Below, in pieces: positions 7,976-15,703 of a stretch of 40,341 nt of DNA. The position numbers and the translations under genes were made by a program. The notes below the pieces were generated by a model. It saw nothing but the letters and a program-made list of their open reading frames with translations, had not been told where the DNA came from and ran no database searches. Position 1 is the stretch's first letter; the number at the start of each line of letters is the position of its first letter. Source of the DNA: Flavobacteriaceae bacterium (GTDB lineage Bacteria; Bacteroidota; Bacteroidia; Flavobacteriales; Flavobacteriaceae); contig NZIP01000031.1 in the NCBI GenBank assembly GCA_002691645.1, forward strand, positions 29,597 to 69,937. Direction: 5' to 3'.

Positions 7976-9301
7976 ATGGCTTTAATAGGTGATAAAGAAT
8001 ATTTTAAAGAAGTAAAGGAAATCAAATTCGAGGGGAAAGATTCAGACAATCCCCTTGCCTATAAGTATTACGACCCAGATCGCATCATAGCGGGTAAATC
8101 ACTTCGAGAGCATTTTAAATTTGCGGTGGCTTATTGGCATTCGTTCTGTGGTACTGGGGCCGATCCTTTTGGGCCTGGCACTCAAATTTATGAATGGGAC
8201 GCTCCCTCCGACCCTGTAATAGCGGCCAAAGAAAAGGCAAATGCAGCCTTTGAGTTTATCACCAAGCTGGGGTTTGATTATTTCTGTTTTCACGATTATG
8301 ATTTAATTCGAGAAGGTTCTTCTTGGGGTGAATCTGAGTCGAGATTAAATACTATTGTAGATTATATCAACCAAAAAAAGAAGGCCTCTGGGGTAAATGT
8401 GTTGTGGGGAACAGCGAATTGCTTTTCGAATCCACGATACATGAATGGTGCCGCAACCAATCCAGATTTTAAGGTTGTAGCCAATGCTGGTGCACAGGTT
8501 AAATTAGCCTTAGATGCAACAATAGCTTTGGGTGGAGAGAACTATGTCTTTTGGGGCGGACGTGAGGGATATATGTCACTGCTCAATACAGATATCAAAA
8601 GAGAACTAGACCATATGGCACAATTCTTGTCAATGGCAAGAGATTATGCTAGAGGACAAGGCTTTAAAGGAACTTTCTTTATCGAACCTAAGCCTATGGA
8701 GCCAATGAAGCATCAATATGATTTCGACGCAGCTACGGTTCTTGGATTTCTAAATCAATACGGATTGGCTGATGATTTTAAAATCAATTTGGAATTTAAT
8801 CATGCTACCCTCGCTAGTCACACCATGCAACATGAAATGGCGGTGGCGGGATCTAATGGGATGCTTGGCAGTATTGACGCAAACCGCGGAGATTACCAAA
8901 ACGGTTGGGATACCGATCAATTTCCAAATAATCTCGTGGAGGTTACTGAAGCCATGCTTGTCTTTTTGCAATATGGAGGTCTGCAAGGTGGAGGAATTAA
9001 TTTTGACGCAAAAATTCGCAGGAATTCAACAGATCAAAAAGATATTTTTTATGCGCATATTGGTGGGGTAGATACAATTGCTCGTAGTATTATCGCTGCC
9101 GATAAAATCATTTCTTCTTCTGATTATCAAAAACTAAGAGATGATCGCTATCAATCATTTGACAACGCTTCTGGAAAGGATTTTGAACAAGGTCGATTAC
9201 AGCTTAAAGATTTATTTGATATTGCCGCAGCTCATGGCGAGCCTCAACGAATCTCGGGTCGACAAGAATACTTTGAAAATATTGTAAACCAGTATATTTA
9301 A
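7976..9301 (+). CDS. xylA: Xylose isomerase
   Basis: This 441-residue TIM-barrel enzyme interconverts D-xylose and D-xylulose. The catalytic pair is visible in FCFHDYDL as His106 and Asp109, equivalent to His101/Asp104 of the E. coli enzyme. The metal-ligand segment FIEPKPMEPMKHQYDFD and a late NFDAKIRR segment are also present. Its size, like that of E. coli XylA, fits class II. It is the last gene of the xylose operon. Its TAA overlaps the stop of the convergent Nudix-type regulator by four bases (TTAA, 9298-9301), with no room for a terminator between them. Confidence 0.97.
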   Translation: MALIGDKEYFKEVKEIKFEGKDSDNPLAYKYYDPDRIIAGKSLREHFKFAVAYWHSFCGTGADPFGPGTQIYEWDAPSDPVIAAKEKANAAFEFITKLGFDYFCFHDYDLIREGSSWGESESRLNTIVDYINQKKKASGVNVLWGTANCFSNPRYMNGAATNPDFKVVANAGAQVKLALDATIALGGENYVFWGGREGYMSLLNTDIKRELDHMAQFLSMARDYARGQGFKGTFFIEPKPMEPMKHQYDFDAATVLGFLNQYGLADDFKINLEFNHATLASHTMQHEMAVAGSNGMLGSIDANRGDYQNGWDTDQFPNNLVEVTEAMLVFLQYGGLQGGGINFDAKIRRNSTDQKDIFYAHIGGVDTIARSIIAADKIISSSDYQKLRDDRYQSFDNASGKDFEQGRLQLKDLFDIAAAHGEPQRISGRQEYFENIVNQYI

Positions 9302-10011
9302 GCGGAGTTAAAACTATACAGGTAAGGAGCTTTATGTGCTTTGCCTGTGTATTTTTTTTCATGTCGAACCAAAATATCTTTTGCCAATATTTTGCGCTGA
9401 AAGGCTGTTCTAACCAATTTTTTTTGAAGAATACTCTCGTAGACAGTTTGAAGATCTTTCATGGTAAATTTTTCTGGTAATAAATTCATGCCTACTAACT
9501 TTTCGTCTAGATTTTTTTGAAGTACTTCAAGGGCTTTGGACACCATTTCTTTATGATCTAGTATCAATTCAGGTAACTCATCAAGACTATACCAACCAAT
9601 AGAGTCAGAGAGTCCATCTGATTGAAGAGTGACTTCTTCAAAGTTGAGAAGGGCATAATAACAGACACTTATGAAACGATCCAAGAGCCAGTGATCATCA
9701 TTGATTTGGTGGTCATGCACTTTACAAATATCTTTTAGTACTTTTTTATTTCTCCTTTTTTGATTTCCAAACGTATGGCATTGTTCTAATTGAATGTCCG
9801 TTAAGCCTGTTCGGTTTTTAACACTTTGATATACAGCGTCGTCCAAATTTTGATTGTATTGAACAAACCCACCGGGCAAGGCAAAATGATGAGTTTTTTG
9901 ATATTCTAAAACGACTATCTTCAACTCCGTACCATTAAACCCAAAAATAACGGCGTCATAAGCTAGATGCGGAATGAAATCCTCTTTCTTGGGTAGTACT
10001 ATTTTTTTCAT
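9298..10011 (-). CDS. Nudix-fold sugar-responsive transcription regulator (NrtR/AraR/XylR type), catalytically dead
   Basis: This 237-residue protein has an N-terminal Nudix domain (about 10-155) and a C-terminal winged-helix-like domain (about 175-237). The Nudix box consensus GX5EX7REUXEEXGU is at 48-70 but broken: the first E is Gln54, RE is Gln62-Ser63, and EE is Asn66-Arg67. The metal-binding glutamates are therefore gone and hydrolysis is not expected. Known relatives in Bacteroidota use the same architecture as sugar-sensing regulators of arabinose and xylose genes. Convergent to xylA and divergent from susC, it most likely senses xylose, xylulose or a phosphorylated product. A perfect 9-bp inverted repeat lies 36 bp upstream of its start. 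The ligand and sign of regulation are inferred. Confidence 0.85.
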   Translation of the reverse strand: MKKIVLPKKEDFIPHLAYDAVIFGFNGTELKIVVLEYQKTHHFALPGGFVQYNQNLDDAVYQSVKNRTGLTDIQLEQCHTFGNQKRRNKKVLKDICKVHDHQINDDHWLLDRFISVCYYALLNFEEVTLQSDGLSDSIGWYSLDELPELILDHKEMVSKALEVLQKNLDEKLVGMNLLPEKFTMKDLQTVYESILQKKLVRTAFQRKILAKDILVRHEKKYTGKAHKAPYLYSFNSA

Positions 10012-10046
10012 CGTCGTAAATATAAACTAAATCACAAATTTCATAT

Positions 10047-10069
10047 TATTGTATCTAACCGATACAATA
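10047..10069. promoter_or_regulatory. Perfect 9-bp inverted repeat, candidate operator of the Nudix-type regulator
   Basis: TATTGTATC and GATACAATA are exact reverse complements separated by five bases (TAACC), 36 bp before the regulator start codon at 10011. On the minus strand it lies upstream of GAAATTTG, a one-mismatch form of the TAnnTTTG -7 element, so a bound protein would sit over the core promoter. Perfect 23-base operators of this form suit dimeric winged-helix regulators. I saw no second full copy upstream of the xylose operon or susC. A partial GATAC box occurs at about 10387. Confidence 0.65.
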
Positions 10070-10104
10070 GAAAATGGAAATACCCTCCTTGCCTTTTTTG
10101 CAGG

Positions 10105-10224
10105 ATTATTTATACGGATTTTGAGCCTGAAACCAAAGCTGGTGTTTATCACTTAATTTTTGAGGTTACGGACAGTGGTATCCCATCCTTAAGCTCATAT
10201 TCACACTTACTTATTGAACTTTAA
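10105..10224 (+). pseudogene. Remnant of a cadherin-like extracellular domain
   Basis: The frame ending with TAA at 10222-10224 encodes TDFEPETKAGVYHL followed by IFEVTDSGIPSLSS and SYSHLLIEL. The pattern VTDsGxPSLSS followed by a hydrophobic strand is typical of the last strands of cadherin and related extracellular beta-sandwich repeats. No start codon precedes it in frame and no partner domain remains. It is therefore most likely the 3' end of a deleted secreted or adhesin-like protein. The match rests on about 30 residues, so this is tentative. Confidence 0.4.
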
Positions 10225-10492
10225 TAAGCAACGATTTTTCGCTCGAAAATCACAGAAAAAAATAATGTATACTATTTTATCAAATAATGAAAAAATAATT
10301 TCATTCGATTTTTTCATGTAATTTTTTCATTCTTTTTATTAAATGTAAAATACTTAATATCAATATATTACACTCATTTCAATTAAGATACGTTTAAGGG
10401 TGTAAATAGTGTAACATTTTTACAAATGACCTACAGTTAAATATAATGTTGTGAAATTGTTAACAAAATTTTCAATTCAAGAATCATTTTGT

Positions 10493-10500
10493 TATACTTG
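10493..10500 (+). promoter_or_regulatory. Candidate susC promoter -7 element
   Basis: TATACTTG matches TAnnTTTG at seven of eight positions and lies 51 bp before the susC start codon. No clear -33 TTTG is present, only a T-rich TTTTC at 10469-10473. A TTGTTAACAA palindrome lies about 30 bp upstream and might bind a regulator. Confidence 0.35.
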
Positions 10501-10551
10501 TTCTATGCCTTTATCAGAAAAGGTTTAACTAACTATTAATTCAAACAAATT

Positions 10552-13500
10552 ATGAACCGACACAGAATTTTGATTTTGAGTAAGAAGAGTGTTCAGTCAG
10601 CACTGACGAGTCTCTTTTTATTGATGTTCGTCTTTGGTTCGAGTGCCTATTCATGGGCGAACTCCAACCCAGAGATTAAGAATGACACAGGTTTAAGTCC
10701 TGTACAAATGACCGTTTCAGGTACAGTAACAGATTCGGCTGGTGAACCATTACCGGGTGCAAACGTTATTGTGCAAGGAACCACAAACGGAACCCAAACT
10801 GATTTCGATGGTAACTATTCCATCAATGCTGCATCTGATGCCGTACTTGTTGTTTCTTACTTAGGTTTCCAAACCCAAGAAGTTTCAGTAAACGGTAGAT
10901 CTTCAATTGATGTAATGTTAGCTGAAGATGCTTCTGCACTTGAAGAAGTAATCGTTACGGGTTACCAAACATTTACTAAAAAGGAGTCTACGGCTGCGGT
11001 ATCTGTGGTACAAGCAGATGAATTAGCTGGAATTCCTTCTGGTAACATTGAGCAGCAATTACAAGGACGTGTTCCTGGGGTTACTGTAATTACAAACGGA
11101 CAGCCTGGTACAACTTCTCAAGTTCGTGTGCGTGGTTTCAACGCCTTCGGTGGAAATAATCCGTTATACATTGTTGACGGGGTACCTACACAAGACATTT
11201 CGTTTATCAATCCAGATGACATTGCGACAGCAACAGTACTTAAAGATGCAGCTTCTGCTTCTATCTATGGTGCAAGAGCGGCGAATGGTGTAATCGTTTA
11301 TACCACTAAATCAGGATCTAAAACGAAAAGAGAAACAAGTATTTCACTTAATGTATCTACAGGATTCACTGATCCAAACGTAAACGGGTCTATTGAAATG
11401 TTAAATCCAACAGATATGGCGCGCTACACGCACATCGCATACGAAAACAATGCGGCGGCGAATGGTACGCCTGTAGCCTACACCCATCCACAGTACGGTT
11501 CGGCTGCTACACCTGTACTTCCAGATTATTTATTTGCTACTGGAATAGGATCAGCTAATATTTCTCAAGCTCAAGTAGATGCTAATTTCACAGCGATTCA
11601 AGCGGCTTACGACGCAGATCCTCTGAATACTTTCTTAATTCGCTCAAACAAAGAAGGTACTAACTGGTATGATGAGATTACAAGACAAGCACCTATTCGA
11701 AGAGTAACTTTAGGATTTGACGGTGGTAATGAAAATTCTCGTTTCTACATTGGATTATCTGGACAAGACCAAAGCGGTATTGTTTTAGGACAAGAATTCC
11801 AGCGTTTCGCGCTTCGTGTAAACTCAGAATTTGATGTAACACCTTGGTTAACCATTGGTGAAAATTTCCAAACTACATACCGTTCTGCTGTAGGTATCTT
11901 CGGTGGAGGTGGTGGAGTAGAAGTTGCTGATGATGAATCAGAAGTTCTTTCCGCATACAGAATGCCAACCATTATTCCTGTATTTGATGAATTTGGAAGT
12001 TATGCTTCTACCAAAGCAGCTGGTTTCAATAACCCACGTAACCCAGTACGTCGTTTAGTAAATAATCAAGGAAGCGATAAGAACTATAGCATTGGAGGAT
12101 TTGGTAACGTTTATGCTACAATCAAACCAATCGAAGGTCTTACCTTGAGAACAAGCTTAGGTGGACAGTTCAGTAACTATCACTATGTAGACTATGGTTT
12201 CAGATATTTTGGAGATTCAGAGCCACAGGCGTCTGATAACTTCGGTGAAGGAAGTGGATACTCGTATGCATGGACATTCACTAATACTGCAGAATATCAA
12301 AGAGATTTCGGAAAGCACGGAATTAGAGTACTTGGAGGTATTGAAGCATTAAATACTGGTGCTGGAAGAAATATCAGCGGTTCTGGTATCAATCCTTTCT
12401 CTACAGATTTAGACTTCCAATCTTTAAGTGTTGTACAATCGCCAGTTGTAAACTCAAACCTATTTAAAGGAGTTAATTTCTTCTCAGTTTTCGGAAAACT
12501 GGATTACAACTATGACGAGAAGTACTTATTAACAGGTATCCTTCGTCGTGATGGATCTTCAAGATTCGGTGCCAATTCAAGATACGGGGTATTCCCAGCG
12601 GTATCTGGTGCATGGAGAATTTCTAATGAAGATTTCATGTCGAACAACGATAACATCAACGAACTTGTTGTTAGAGCAGGTTGGGGTGAAATGGGTAACT
12701 CTGAAAATGTAGACCCTAACAACCAATATTCTCTTTACAACGCAAATAGAGGAAGAACATTCTATCCAATTGGAGGTCAGAACTCTGGAGCAGACGAAGG
12801 TTTTGCTGCAAGTAGAATTGGTAACCCTGATGCAAAATGGGAAACCTCTACTACGATCAACGTAGGTTTTGATTTAGGATTATGGAATGATAAACTTAGA
12901 TTAGAGTTAGACTGGTGGGATAAAACTACCGATGACTTATTATACACTGTACCTTTAGCAGCCGTTACTGGTAACTACGCTGCTGCTCCATCTGTGAATA
13001 TTGCAAGTATGGCTAACACGGGTCTTGACTTTGCGATTTCAACTCGAGGAGATATCGGTGATAAAATGCAGTTTAACTTAGTGATGAATAACGCGTTCTT
13101 GAGTAATGAGATTACAGCTCTTGCTCCGGGTATTGATTTCTTCGATACAGGTAGCTATAGAGGTATTCAGCCAGTTCGTAACGCAGTTGGACAGTCTATT
13201 TCTTCTTTCTTCGGATACGAAGTAATTGGATACTTCAACTCTCAAGCTGAGGTTGATTCAGCTCCTGCTCAGGTAGGAGCTGGAATCGGTAGATTCCGTT
13301 ATGCTGATGTAAACGGAGACGGTGCAATTACTCCAGATGATAGAACATTCATTGGAAGTCCAGTTCCAGATTACACAGGAGGTTTAACTTTTGATTTATA
13401 TGCTGGAAACTTTGAAATGACAATGATGTGGTACTGGTCAATTGGTAATGATATCTTCAACCAAAGAAAGTGGTTTACTGATTTCTTTGGATCGTTTGAA

Positions 13501-13878
13501 GGTTCTGCCAAAGGTGCTGCTGCATTCAATTCATGGACTCCTGAGTTAGGTAACAATGCTGCTGCTCCAATTTGGGAATCAGCGTCTAACCTTTCTACAA
13601 ACGGAGCTTCTAACTCTTGGTATGTTGAGGATGGTTCATTTGCAAGATTACAAATGCTATCTTTGGCTTATAATTTTGATAGAGATAAAATCGAGCAATT
13701 CGGATTATCTAAGTTAAAATTAGGAGTTTCGGCAAATAACATTTGGACAATTACAGGTTATGAAGGATTAGATCCTATGGTAGCTGGTCCAGATACGAAC
13801 TTTGGTATTGATGTTGGTAACTTCCCTGTTACTCCATCTTACTTATTCAATTTAGAATTAGGAATATTAGGATTATAA
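10552..13878 (+). CDS. susC: SusC-like TonB-dependent outer-membrane transporter
   Basis: This 1108-residue protein is an outer-membrane beta-barrel that imports oligosaccharides with energy from TonB. A signal peptide covers about residues 1-37. It is followed by a carboxypeptidase-regulatory-like beta-sandwich (about 52-130, with VSGTVTDSAGEPLPGANV). The SusC linking segment EEVIVTGY comes next, then the plug domain with the SusC signature PLYIVDGVP near residue 205, and finally the barrel. The next gene is SusD-like, confirming SusC rather than a siderophore receptor. The substrate is not readable from sequence. Adjacency to xylA/xylB and the Nudix regulator suggests a xylose-containing glycan. 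No ECF sigma/anti-sigma pair or hybrid two-component regulator accompanies it. Confidence 0.95.
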   Translation: MNRHRILILSKKSVQSALTSLFLLMFVFGSSAYSWANSNPEIKNDTGLSPVQMTVSGTVTDSAGEPLPGANVIVQGTTNGTQTDFDGNYSINAASDAVLVVSYLGFQTQEVSVNGRSSIDVMLAEDASALEEVIVTGYQTFTKKESTAAVSVVQADELAGIPSGNIEQQLQGRVPGVTVITNGQPGTTSQVRVRGFNAFGGNNPLYIVDGVPTQDISFINPDDIATATVLKDAASASIYGARAANGVIVYTTKSGSKTKRETSISLNVSTGFTDPNVNGSIEMLNPTDMARYTHIAYENNAAANGTPVAYTHPQYGSAATPVLPDYLFATGIGSANISQAQVDANFTAIQAAYDADPLNTFLIRSNKEGTNWYDEITRQAPIRRVTLGFDGGNENSRFYIGLSGQDQSGIVLGQEFQRFALRVNSEFDVTPWLTIGENFQTTYRSAVGIFGGGGGVEVADDESEVLSAYRMPTIIPVFDEFGSYASTKAAGFNNPRNPVRRLVNNQGSDKNYSIGGFGNVYATIKPIEGLTLRTSLGGQFSNYHYVDYGFRYFGDSEPQASDNFGEGSGYSYAWTFTNTAEYQRDFGKHGIRVLGGIEALNTGAGRNISGSGINPFSTDLDFQSLSVVQSPVVNSNLFKGVNFFSVFGKLDYNYDEKYLLTGILRRDGSSRFGANSRYGVFPAVSGAWRISNEDFMSNNDNINELVVRAGWGEMGNSENVDPNNQYSLYNANRGRTFYPIGGQNSGADEGFAASRIGNPDAKWETSTTINVGFDLGLWNDKLRLELDWWDKTTDDLLYTVPLAAVTGNYAAAPSVNIASMANTGLDFAISTRGDIGDKMQFNLVMNNAFLSNEITALAPGIDFFDTGSYRGIQPVRNAVGQSISSFFGYEVIGYFNSQAEVDSAPAQVGAGIGRFRYADVNGDGAITPDDRTFIGSPVPDYTGGLTFDLYAGNFEMTMMWYWSIGNDIFNQRKWFTDFFGSFEGSAKGAAAFNSWTPELGNNAAAPIWESASNLSTNGASNSWYVEDGSFARLQMLSLAYNFDRDKIEQFGLSKLKLGVSANNIWTITGYEGLDPMVAGPDTNFGIDVGNFPVTPSYLFNLELGILGL

Positions 13879-13899
13879 AAACTTTAAAAGAATTACAAA

Positions 13900-15621
13900 A
13901 TGAAACAATTTAATACTATGAAGAAGTATTTTGCTGTTGGTGTTACCGCACTTATGTTAGTCGTTTCTTGTAGCGACGACTTTCTAGAAGTGGCACCTAC
14001 GGGTTCTCTTGCCGATGCGCAAGTGGGAACCAAAGCCGGTATTGAAGGACTTTTAATTGGTACTTATTCTGCTCTAAATGGAGTATTTGGAAGTCGATTT
14101 GAAGGTCCAAACCACTGGGTAACAGGATCTGTTGTTGGTGGTGAAGCAAACAAGGGTACAGATGCGGGAGATTATTCTGCTATCAACCCTATACAACGCT
14201 ATGAAGTAGACCCTACTTCAGGTGATTTATTTAACCTATGGAGAGGTCGATACGAAGGTGTCGCTCGTGCTAATGGTGTGTTACGCGCCCTAGCTAATGC
14301 CACTGACGTATCCGGAGCTGACGCTGCTCGAATTGAAGGAGAGGCAAGAATGCTCAGAGGGCATTTCTACTTTGATTTGAAAAAGCACTTTAACAGCATT
14401 CCTGTTTTTGACGAAACAGTTTCTGCCACTGATGTTATTTTAGTTCCTAACACTACTGACGTTTGGGGCCAAATTGAAGCAGATTTCCAGTCAGCTTACG
14501 ACAACCTACCTGTAAACAATGGACCAGGTCGCGTGAGTAAAATGGCTGCTGCTGCTTACATGGGTAAAGCTAAATTGTACCAAGGTAAGTGGTCTGAAGC
14601 TAAGCAATGGTTCGATATCGTAATTGGTAGTGGACAGTACATGCTTTTAGATGATTACATGCAAATCTTTAATGCTGAAAACGATAACCACGCGGAGTCA
14701 GTAATGGATGTAGAATCTGCCAACAATACTGGTAGTACGCAAAATGCTAACTATTTTGATGATTTGAATTATCCATACAACACAGGACCTGACGGACCTG
14801 GTAACTGCTGTGGATTCTTCCAGCCTTCATTTGAATTAGGAAATTCGTTCAGAACTTCTGGTGGATTACCGCTATTAGACGGTTCATACAATGATCCAGC
14901 GAATGAAATCGCAACTGATTACAACGTTGAATCTTCTGATTCATTTACAGAAGATGCTGGTGAATTAGATCCAAGAATTGATTTTTCAATCGGTCGTAGA
15001 GGTATTCCTTACCTAGATTGGATAGAGCACCCAGGTAAAGCTTGGATTCGTTCTCAGCCTTATGCTGGTCCATATTCACCAAAGAAATTTATCTACTATA
15101 AATCTCAAGAAGGGTCTTTTACAGATGCATCTTCTTGGACTCGTGGATATTCACTTATGAACTACAACATTATTCGTTATGCTGATGTATTGTTAATGCA
15201 AGCAGAAGCTGAAGTAGAATTGGGTAATCTAGAGGCTGCAAGAGCGCTAGTGAACCAAGTTCGTGCAAGAGCTGCAAATTCTGCTTATTGGGTAATGGAG
15301 TATGACGGTTCTGCACCAGCGGCAAACTATGTTATCTCTGAGTATACTGACCCATGGACTGATGCTAACACGGCTAGAGCTGCTGTTAGAATGGAGCGTA
15401 AATTAGAGTTATCAGGTGAAGGACACCGTTTCTTTGACCTTGTACGTTGGGGAATAGCTGCCTCAACTCTTAATGATTATTTAGCTTACGAGTCTCAGTA
15501 CTTAGTGACTAAGTTTGGTGGTGCATCATTTAATACTGGTAAAAATGAGTACTATCCAATTCCACAATCACAGATTGATATTCAAGGATCTGATGTATTA
15601 ACTCAGAACCCAGGATACTAA
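13900..15621 (+). CDS. susD: SusD-like glycan-binding outer-membrane lipoprotein
   Basis: This 573-residue protein has a lipoprotein signal ending LVVSC, then SDDFLEV, the usual opening of the SusD/RagB family. The alpha-helical TPR-like scaffold is visible through motifs such as EARMLRGHFYFDLKKHF and AAAYMGKAKLYQGKWSEAKQW. The C-terminal RMERKLELSGEGHRFFDLVRWG segment is a SusD hallmark. SusD sits over the SusC barrel as a lid and binds the glycan. It starts 21 bp after susC and is cotranscribed. A second ATG at 13918 (MKKYF) is an equally plausible start. A strong hairpin with a T-run follows the stop codon. Confidence 0.95.
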   Translation: MKQFNTMKKYFAVGVTALMLVVSCSDDFLEVAPTGSLADAQVGTKAGIEGLLIGTYSALNGVFGSRFEGPNHWVTGSVVGGEANKGTDAGDYSAINPIQRYEVDPTSGDLFNLWRGRYEGVARANGVLRALANATDVSGADAARIEGEARMLRGHFYFDLKKHFNSIPVFDETVSATDVILVPNTTDVWGQIEADFQSAYDNLPVNNGPGRVSKMAAAAYMGKAKLYQGKWSEAKQWFDIVIGSGQYMLLDDYMQIFNAENDNHAESVMDVESANNTGSTQNANYFDDLNYPYNTGPDGPGNCCGFFQPSFELGNSFRTSGGLPLLDGSYNDPANEIATDYNVESSDSFTEDAGELDPRIDFSIGRRGIPYLDWIEHPGKAWIRSQPYAGPYSPKKFIYYKSQEGSFTDASSWTRGYSLMNYNIIRYADVLLMQAEAEVELGNLEAARALVNQVRARAANSAYWVMEYDGSAPAANYVISEYTDPWTDANTARAAVRMERKLELSGEGHRFFDLVRWGIAASTLNDYLAYESQYLVTKFGGASFNTGKNEYYPIPQSQIDIQGSDVLTQNPGY

Positions 15622-15646
15622 GAAATACAATTCTTAGCATAAAATT

Positions 15647-15677
15647 AAAGCTGCCTAGATTTAGGCAGCTTTTTTTA
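15647..15677 (+). terminator. Rho-independent terminator after susD
   Basis: An 11-bp perfect stem, AAAGCTGCCTA with TAGGCAGCTTT around a four-base loop (GATT), runs into seven T residues or more. It is the strongest plus-strand terminator in the window. It lies 25 bp after the susD stop and 27 bp before the next gene start. Confidence 0.9.
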
Positions 15678-15703
15678 TTAAGTTTAATGTACGATTTAGA
15701 CCA

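Larger units (their letters stand above)
10012..10551. other. 540-bp divergent regulatory region between the regulator and susC
   Basis: This is the only gene-free stretch over 300 bp besides the rhamnosidase remnant. From left to right it holds: a perfect palindrome (10047-10069) upstream of the regulator; a cadherin-like coding remnant ending at 10224; an imperfect inverted repeat, GATTTTTCG and CGAAAATC around a 2-base centre (10233-10251); three copies of ATTTTTTCAT in both orientations (10287-10330); TTACAC near 10366 and two GTGTAA boxes near 10400; and a candidate susC promoter at 10493-10500. The last 300 bp are very AT-rich. The palindromic repeat is listed separately. Confidence 0.7.

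Noticed and set aside
10074-10124. Short ORF (16 codons, starting MEIPSLPFLQ) next to the palindrome
   Set aside because: It is too short, has no sequence character and overlaps the cadherin-like remnant in another frame. It could be a leader peptide, but nothing supports that.
10233-10251. GATTTTTCG and CGAAAATC inverted repeat as an operator
   Set aside because: It needs a one-base bulge and is in an AT-rich stretch where such pairs are common. It is kept only as a note in the regulatory region.
12510-12722. Minus-strand ORFs inside susC and similar shadow frames inside ftsZ, xylA, rpoD, pnp and trkA
   Set aside because: They lie wholly within strongly supported genes on the other strand or frame, with no domain, promoter or plausible composition.
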